Shown here piece by piece: positions 59,226 to 64,000 of a stretch of 64,000 nt of DNA. Position 1 is the first letter of the stretch, and every line of letters begins with the position of its first letter. A model generated the notes under the pieces. That model made no database searches, was not told where the DNA came from, and was given only the letters and a program-made list of their open reading frames with translations. The DNA comes from JAAURS01 sp044923475 (GTDB taxonomy: Bacteria; Cyanobacteriota; Cyanobacteriia; Thermosynechococcales; Thermosynechococcaceae): NCBI RefSeq assembly GCF_044923475.1, contig NZ_CP137338.1, positions 4,588,001 through 4,652,000 of the forward strand, read 5' to 3'. Both the position numbers and the translations under genes were made by a program.

Positions 59226-59560
59226 AAACCGCAGGAATAAGCCAGTCGAGGGGGGAAATGACTATTGTTGCGATGAATTCTCAGTTTTGCTCGATCTTTA
59301 AGACCTTTCCTTGACCTTTAAAAGCTTTTCTAGCTTAGTAATGAGATTTCAAGCATTCGTCAGTCGTCGCTCGCCATTTTTGCAAGGGATATTTTAAGGC
59401 TTACTAATTCTTCAGCTTTTCTATTTGCTATATCCGTTAATTTGGATTTAAAGTAAAATAAATTAGTTAATCGTGGTAGTTTATACACCATGCTTAACTG
59501 TCTGCGAACGGCAGATAAAGTGCTTGGCTAGTGCAATACTTTACTTGGGATTGAAGACGA
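59226..59560. other. Intergenic region before cyAbrB
   Basis: About 335 bp, AT-rich near the downstream gene, with several TAAA/TTAA stretches and a weak hairpin CTGTCTGCGAACGGCAG just upstream of the cyAbrB leader. No clear -10/-35 pair can be singled out, and I see no gene. Confidence 0.35.
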
Positions 59561-59974
59561 ATGGCAACTACCACTAAAAAGAAGGCGGAATCTTCCCCGT
59601 TAAAGGGAGAAGCGTTACTCGCTCGGGTCCGAGAATTGGAGAATTTAACGAAAGAAGATAAGGCAAAAGAGTGCGGCTACTACACCGTTATGCCAGACGG
59701 TAGCGAACGCCTCAATATGATGAAGTTTCTCAATGCCCTTATCGATGCCGAAGGCATTGAGCTAGACGGTCGGGCTAGCAATGGCAACAGTCGCGGGGGA
59801 CGGAGTGCTAGCTTTCGAATCAGCGTTCAGGCCAATGGCAATTTGCTGATTGGGGCTGCCTATACGAAGAAGATGGAGTTACATCCTGGGGATGAGTTTG
59901 AGATCTCTCTGGGTCGCCGCCATATTCATCTAAAGCAGGTTTCTTCCGAGGCTGAATTAGCAGAGGCTTCATAG
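59561..59974 (+). CDS. cyAbrB-type transcription regulator
   Basis: 137 residues, the cyanobacteria-specific AbrB group: LKGEALLARVRELENLTKED, KECGYYTVMPDGSERLNMMK, FLNALIDAEGIELDG, then NLLIGAAYTKKMELHPGDEF and EISLGRRHIHLKQV, the C-terminal AbrB beta DNA-binding region. The pattern KECGYYT and KKMELHPGDEFEISLGR looks closer to cyAbrB2 than cyAbrB1 as I remember them, but I leave the paralogue open. Such regulators affect nitrogen, carbon and hydrogenase gene expression. Ends before a terminator at 60090. Confidence 0.9.
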   Translation: MATTTKKKAESSPLKGEALLARVRELENLTKEDKAKECGYYTVMPDGSERLNMMKFLNALIDAEGIELDGRASNGNSRGGRSASFRISVQANGNLLIGAAYTKKMELHPGDEFEISLGRRHIHLKQVSSEAELAEAS

Positions 59975-60089
59975 TTTGAGCGTTTGCTTTTTAAGAATGA
60001 TGAAGGTCGACCTTTTGAAGGATCGCTCGTAGAGGGCGATCGTTTGCGAGCGCGGTCGTGCGGCTGCGTGCGATAATCTAGACTCTATG

Positions 60090-60118
60090 AAGGGCGAACT
60101 AGTAAGGTTCGCCCTTTT
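60090..60118 (+). terminator. Intrinsic terminator after cyAbrB
   Basis: AAGGGCGAAC (60090-60099) pairs with GTTCGCCCTT (60107-60116) around a 7-base loop, followed by further T. It is 115 bp after the cyAbrB stop and separates it from the permease gene. Confidence 0.8.
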
Positions 60119-60174
60119 ATTTATTGCTAAGCCCAGCCAAATGGGTGCGAAGTGTGACTATCAAACGCAACAGT

Positions 60175-61029
60175 ATGAAACTTTCTTCTAGACGGTCGTC
60201 TCGTCCCATCGATTGGGTGCGGCAAGGGTTGACCTACGCGTTATTGATTGCGATCGCCTCGGTCATGCTGCTACCGCTGCTGTGGCTCGCGAGCACGGCC
60301 CTGAAATCGCCTTCCGAAAATATCTTTCAGTTTCCGCCGCAGCTTTTGCCCGCCCATCCGACGCTGCAAAACTTCGTCCGCGTTTGGGAGAGTCAGCCCT
60401 TTGGGCGCTATTTCATCAATAGCCTGCTGGTGTCGGTTCTGACGGTAGGGTTTAACCTCGTCTTTTGCTCCTTAGCGGCTTATCCCCTGGCAAGACTTGA
60501 CTTTGCCGGAAAGGACTGGATTTTTGCGGCGGTCATTTCCACGATTATGATTCCCTTTCAGATTGTGATGATTCCGCTGTACATTCTCACGGTGCAGATG
60601 GGCCTCAAGAATACGTACCTCGGGGTCATTTTTCCGGCGATCGCCTCGGCCTTCGGCATCTTTCTGTTGCGGCAGGCATTCATGACCGTTCCCAAAGACC
60701 TAGAAGAGGCTGCCCGCATGGATGGCTGCTCCGAACTGGGGATTTGGTGGAACGTCATGCTGCCCTCCGTCCGTCCGGCCTTAGTGACGCTCACGATTTT
60801 CGTGTTCATTGGAGCTTGGAGCGACTTTCTGTGGCCGCTGATCGTGCTAGACGACCCGCAGTACTACACTTTACCCCTTGGCGTTTCGAAACTGGCGGGC
60901 ACCTTTTCTTTGGATTGGCGCTTGGTAGCAGCGGGTTCCGTGATTTCCATTGCACCCATTCTGCTCTTCTTTTTGGTCATGCAGCGCTATATTGTGCCCT
61001 CAGACGTCGGCAGCGGCGTGAAGGGTTAA
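60175..61029 (+). CDS. Carbohydrate-type ABC transporter permease (MalG/UgpE family)
   Basis: 284 residues from the ATG at 60175; a GTG at 60154 and a TTG at 60124 are alternative starts. Six hydrophobic segments, with LTYALLIAIASVMLLPLLWL first. The EAA-type cytoplasmic loop is VPKDLEEAARMDGCSELGIW. This is the inner permease partner of sugar importers such as MalG or UgpE. No binding protein, second permease or ATPase is next to it, so the remaining subunits must lie elsewhere, as is frequent in cyanobacteria. Confidence 0.88.
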   Translation: MKLSSRRSSRPIDWVRQGLTYALLIAIASVMLLPLLWLASTALKSPSENIFQFPPQLLPAHPTLQNFVRVWESQPFGRYFINSLLVSVLTVGFNLVFCSLAAYPLARLDFAGKDWIFAAVISTIMIPFQIVMIPLYILTVQMGLKNTYLGVIFPAIASAFGIFLLRQAFMTVPKDLEEAARMDGCSELGIWWNVMLPSVRPALVTLTIFVFIGAWSDFLWPLIVLDDPQYYTLPLGVSKLAGTFSLDWRLVAAGSVISIAPILLFFLVMQRYIVPSDVGSGVKG

Positions 61030-61149
61030 AATCTCTAACGCTTTAGGCCGGAGAAGAATTGCAAAACCGACCTGCAGAACCTAAACTTAAAGATATATAA
61101 ACTCCCTTTAAAATCTTGCCTAATCTAGGCTAGCGCGACAAAATCTATA

Positions 61150-61181
61150 CCCAGTTGGAGGCTAATGTATTAGGCTCCTGG
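61150..61181. other. Hairpin in the permease-guaA gap
   Basis: CCCAG near 61150 pairs with CTGGG, and inside it GGAGGCTAAT pairs with ATTAGGCTCC with one mismatch, giving a stable hairpin. No T run follows, so it is not a clear terminator; it could be a leader element of guaA (start 61278). The rest of the 248-bp gap shows nothing recognisable. Confidence 0.3.
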
Positions 61182-61277
61182 GACAGAAGCCTGGAGAGGG
61201 CTTTGTTCTTGTCAGACGAACCCTAGCGTCCCTGTTAGTCTCTATTTATTCAGTGCTATTTTGTCTCGGTTCACACT

Positions 61278-62933
61278 ATGTCTGACTCAGGAGCGGGGAT
61301 GATCTCAGTGCCTTCTCAAGCCCAGCAGTCTACGACTGCATCGCCACAGCCTACCGAAAATGGCACCCAGGCGCTCAATCGTCAGATGATTGCGATTTTA
61401 GATTTTGGGTCTCAGTATTCCGAGCTGATAGCGCGTCGCATTCGAGAAACCCAGGTGTATTCCGAGGTGCTCTCCTACCGCACGACAGCCGCTCAGCTTC
61501 AACAGCTCAACCCAAAGGGAATCGTTTTATCCGGGGGCCCTGGCTCGGTCTACGATCGAGGCGCTCCGGTGTGCGACCCTGATATTTGGCAGCTGGGGAT
61601 TCCCGTATTGGGGGTTTGCTATGGCATGCAGCTCATGGTGCAGCAGTTGGGCGGCCAAGTCGAGCAGTCCGATCTCGCCGAGTACGGGAAGGCATCGCTG
61701 TACATCGACGACCCGACCGATCTCCTGACCAATGTGGAGAACGAAACCATTATGTGGATGAGCCACGGGGATTCCGTCACTCAGCTCCCCGATGGCTTCA
61801 AGACTCTAGCCCATACCGCTAATACGCCCTGTGCGGCGATCGCCCACCACGATCGCCGTCTCTTTGGCGTGCAGTTCCACCCGGAGGTGGTTCATTCGAT
61901 TGGCGGGCAATCCTTAATTCGCAACTTTGTCTACCACATCTGCGAGTGCGAGCCTACCTGGACGACGGATGCCTTTGTCGAAGAAGCCATCCGCGAAATT
62001 CGGGCTCGCGTGGGCGATAAGCGCGTTCTGTTAGCCCTTTCCGGCGGGGTAGATTCCTCCACGCTGGCGTTTTTGCTGCACCGTGCCATTGGCGACAAGC
62101 TCACCTGTATGTTTATCGACCAAGGTTTTATGCGCAAGCTAGAACCGGAACGATTGGTCAAACTGTTTAATGAAGAATTTCATATTGCAGTGGAGTACGT
62201 CCATGCCCGCGATCGCTTTTTAGCGCGCCTCAAAGGCATCACCGACCCGGAAGAAAAGCGCAAGCGCATCGGTCACGAGTTTATTCAGGTTTTTGAAGAA
62301 GAGTCGCGGCGATTGGGACCCTTTGATTACTTAGCCCAAGGCACGCTTTATCCAGACGTCATCGAATCCGCCGACACCAACGTCGATCCCGAAACCGGGG
62401 AGCGCGTTGCGGTCAAGATTAAGAGCCATCACAATGTCGGTGGGTTGCCCAAAGATCTGCGCTTTAAGCTGGTCGAACCGCTGCGCAAGCTTTTCAAAGA
62501 CGAAGTGCGTCAAGTGGGTCGCGTTTTGGGGCTGCCGGACGAAATTGTCAAGCGACATCCCTTTCCAGGGCCAGGGCTAGCGATTCGGATTATCGGCGAA
62601 GTGACGGCAGAGCGCCTCAATATTTTGCGCGATGCCGACCTAGTCGTGCGGCAAGAAATTAACCGCGCGGGCGTTTATCACGATTATTGGCAGGCATTTG
62701 CAGTGCTGCTGCCAGTGCGCAGCGTGGGGGTGATGGGAGACAAGCGCACCTACGCCTACCCCATCGTGCTGCGTCTCGTCTCTAGCGAAGACGGCATGAC
62801 CGCAGACTGGTCCCGCGCTCCCTACGAGCTGCTGGAAAAAATTTCAAACCGCATTGTGAACGAAGTGGAGGGGGTCAACCGCGTGGTATACGACATTACC
62901 TCCAAGCCCCCCGGCACGATCGAGTGGGAATGA
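61278..62933 (+). CDS. guaA: GMP synthase (glutamine-hydrolysing)
   Basis: 551 residues including a ~35-residue N-terminal extension rich in Ser, Thr, Gln and Ala. Class I amidotransferase domain: ILDFGSQYSELIARRIRETQ, LSGGPGSVYD, GVCYGMQLMV (nucleophile Cys), GVQFHPEVVHS. ATP-pyrophosphatase domain: LALSGGVDSSTLAFLLHRAI. Dimerisation domain: HHNVGGLP, GLAIRIIGEV and the C-terminal DITSKPPGTIEWE. It converts XMP to GMP using glutamine and ATP. ATG at 61278 is the first in the frame; later Met codons before residue 37 could also serve. Confidence 0.96.
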   Translation: MSDSGAGMISVPSQAQQSTTASPQPTENGTQALNRQMIAILDFGSQYSELIARRIRETQVYSEVLSYRTTAAQLQQLNPKGIVLSGGPGSVYDRGAPVCDPDIWQLGIPVLGVCYGMQLMVQQLGGQVEQSDLAEYGKASLYIDDPTDLLTNVENETIMWMSHGDSVTQLPDGFKTLAHTANTPCAAIAHHDRRLFGVQFHPEVVHSIGGQSLIRNFVYHICECEPTWTTDAFVEEAIREIRARVGDKRVLLALSGGVDSSTLAFLLHRAIGDKLTCMFIDQGFMRKLEPERLVKLFNEEFHIAVEYVHARDRFLARLKGITDPEEKRKRIGHEFIQVFEEESRRLGPFDYLAQGTLYPDVIESADTNVDPETGERVAVKIKSHHNVGGLPKDLRFKLVEPLRKLFKDEVRQVGRVLGLPDEIVKRHPFPGPGLAIRIIGEVTAERLNILRDADLVVRQEINRAGVYHDYWQAFAVLLPVRSVGVMGDKRTYAYPIVLRLVSSEDGMTADWSRAPYELLEKISNRIVNEVEGVNRVVYDITSKPPGTIEWE

Positions 62934-63048
62934 CGGTTAAGAGATTTTTGATGCCCGCGGAGATAGACAAAGCTTTGCTAGGATCGAGGGCGAACGGTCG
63001 GGTCAAACGCGAACCACCGATAGTAGCCTAAGAGTTGAGATGATTTGA

Positions 63049-63933
63049 GTGCAAAAACAATCGCGACGCTGGGGAACCATCGCTGTTTTGGGGTTTTCTA
63101 GTCTGGTTTTCATCGGCCTTTCTATTTTTCCGCTGATTGGCGGTATCCTCAACCAGCAGCAACAGAAACAAACGACCGCCATTTCTACGGCGAAACCCGG
63201 TGCTGCCGATTCTGTCGAGACGCTCCAAAAAGAAGAAGAAGGTTATCAGCTCGTGCTGAAGCGCGACCCCGATAATCCAACCGTCCTCCAAGGTCTTCTG
63301 GAAACGCGGCTCAAGCTGATTCAGCAGGGCGTGCGCCAGCCTAAAGATGTCATCGAACCCCTCGAAAAGCTGACCAAGTTGAACCCCGGCCAACCGCTTT
63401 ACTCGATTCTGCTGGGCCAAGCTCAGGAGCAATCTGGCAATGGCGCTGCTGCCGTTCAGACCTATCGCGCGGTGCTAGACCAGCAGCCGACCAACACCGA
63501 AGCGCTTCAGCGATACGTTACCCTTTTACTCCAGCAAAATCAGGCCGCAGCGGCGTTCGATTTTCTGCAAAAGTCGATCGCCACGGCCAAGCAAATCAAC
63601 CAACAGCAGCCCAATAGCGCTGACCTGCCCGCAATCGAGCTATTGCTGGGCGACGTGTATTTGGCACAACAAAAAAGCGAAGCGGCGATCGCCCTCTACG
63701 ACCGCCTCCAAAAGGAAAGCCCCAATGATTTTCGCCCAGTGGTCGCCAAAGGAATTGTCTTGAAAAATCAAGGCAATAATGCAGAAGCCTTGACCCTCTT
63801 TAAGTCCGCTCAGGCCCTTGCCCCCGCTCAAGTCAAAGATAAAATCGAGCAGTTGATTGTCAGCACTCAAAGCGGAGCGACCCCTTCGGCCAACCCTTTT
63901 AGTAGCCCATCGCCTCAAAACTCAGCTCCATAG
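63049..63933 (+). CDS. Membrane-anchored TPR protein
   Basis: 294 residues from the GTG at 63049. An N-terminal hydrophobic segment (WGTIAVLGFSSLVFIGLSIF, ~8-27) anchors the protein; the rest, after a Gln/Thr-rich linker, is TPR-like: KRDPDNPTVLQGLLETRLKL, LNPGQPLYSILLGQAQEQSG, AIELLLGDVYLAQQKSEAAI and VAKGIVLKNQGNNAEALTLF. It ends with a Pro/Ser-rich tail (SANPFSSPSPQNSAP). Probably a periplasmic or thylakoid assembly factor; specific role unknown. 115 bp after guaA. Confidence 0.75.
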   Translation: MQKQSRRWGTIAVLGFSSLVFIGLSIFPLIGGILNQQQQKQTTAISTAKPGAADSVETLQKEEEGYQLVLKRDPDNPTVLQGLLETRLKLIQQGVRQPKDVIEPLEKLTKLNPGQPLYSILLGQAQEQSGNGAAAVQTYRAVLDQQPTNTEALQRYVTLLLQQNQAAAAFDFLQKSIATAKQINQQQPNSADLPAIELLLGDVYLAQQKSEAAIALYDRLQKESPNDFRPVVAKGIVLKNQGNNAEALTLFKSAQALAPAQVKDKIEQLIVSTQSGATPSANPFSSPSPQNSAP

Positions 63934-63993
63934 TGCTATAAGTCCGTACAAAGGGCGACGTAGCCAGCTAATCATCATCTGAGAGGATCCTTT

Positions 63994-64000
63994 ATGACTG
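63994..64000 (+). CDS. Start of a gene at the right edge
   Basis: ATG at 63994 with GAGAGGA about eight bases upstream. Only two codons (Met-Thr) are inside the window, so nothing can be said of its product. Confidence 0.35.

Overview
The window is a stretch of cyanobacterial chromosome. The evidence is a complete kaiA-kaiB-kaiC circadian clock cluster, psaK of photosystem I, a CmpA/NrtA-type solute-binding protein, a cyAbrB-type regulator, UPF0367, and frequent HIP1 octamers (GCGATCGC) in and between genes. Codon use and gene order look like ordinary core chromosome except for an AT-richer, repeat-bearing island at about 22.5-28.6 kb and a smaller one at about 33.1-34.5 kb. I do not assign a species.

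Layout. 0-5 kb: the 5' end of a cmpA-like gene (minus), a long regulatory gap, a fused phosphotransferase/P-loop kinase, a secreted TPR protein, a DUF2752 membrane protein and aroQ; a 55-bp repeat occurs twice here in opposite orientation. 5-15 kb: mostly minus-strand housekeeping genes (cinA, a WecA/TagO-like transferase, tRNA-Thr, a PIN-TRAM protein, trpF, a beta-lactamase-like hydrolase, glgB, a class I amidotransferase), with psaK on plus. 15-22.4 kb: the clock cluster, followed 13 bp after kaiC by a 40-residue membrane microprotein with a good ribosome-binding site, a TolC-type exporter, and a methionine-salvage cluster mtnD-mtnW-mtnX in which the enolase is a RuBisCO-like protein. 22.5-27.1 kb: a graveyard of accessory genes. 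It holds a PIN gene lacking its start, a pentapeptide-repeat gene, a VapBC-like pair whose toxin carries two in-frame TAA codons, a scrap of mfd, and a Uma2 nuclease gene split first by an IS200/IS605-type tnpB element and then by a 165-bp MITE-like element.

27-41 kb: a zinc-ribbon membrane protein, a SufA/IscA-type carrier, two alpha/beta hydrolases ending in an overlapping tspO, another MITE-like element, hisG (short form), an ECF-type ATPase, a BcsA-like PilZ glycosyltransferase, a translationally coupled pair of unknown genes and the cobalamin gene cobO. 41-50 kb: gltB and gltD (glutamate synthase) with a DUF6883/DUF4926-like cassette between them, then cbiA. 50-57 kb: the phosphate-uptake locus pstS-pstC-pstA-pstB on minus, with a second pstB diverging on plus; the shared 273-bp promoter region contains two Pho boxes, one facing each way. 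57-64 kb: a SpoIID-like protein, RNase Z, cyAbrB, a lone sugar-type ABC permease, guaA and a membrane-anchored TPR protein.

Physiologically the window joins carbon uptake, the clock, nitrogen assimilation, phosphate uptake, sulfur salvage and cobalamin synthesis. No rRNA, CRISPR array or prophage was seen. The least explained items are the small proteins (28744-28881, 18110-18232, 4883-5023), the coupled pair at 38804-39375, the gltB/gltD cassette, and the duplicated transposon end beside tnpB.
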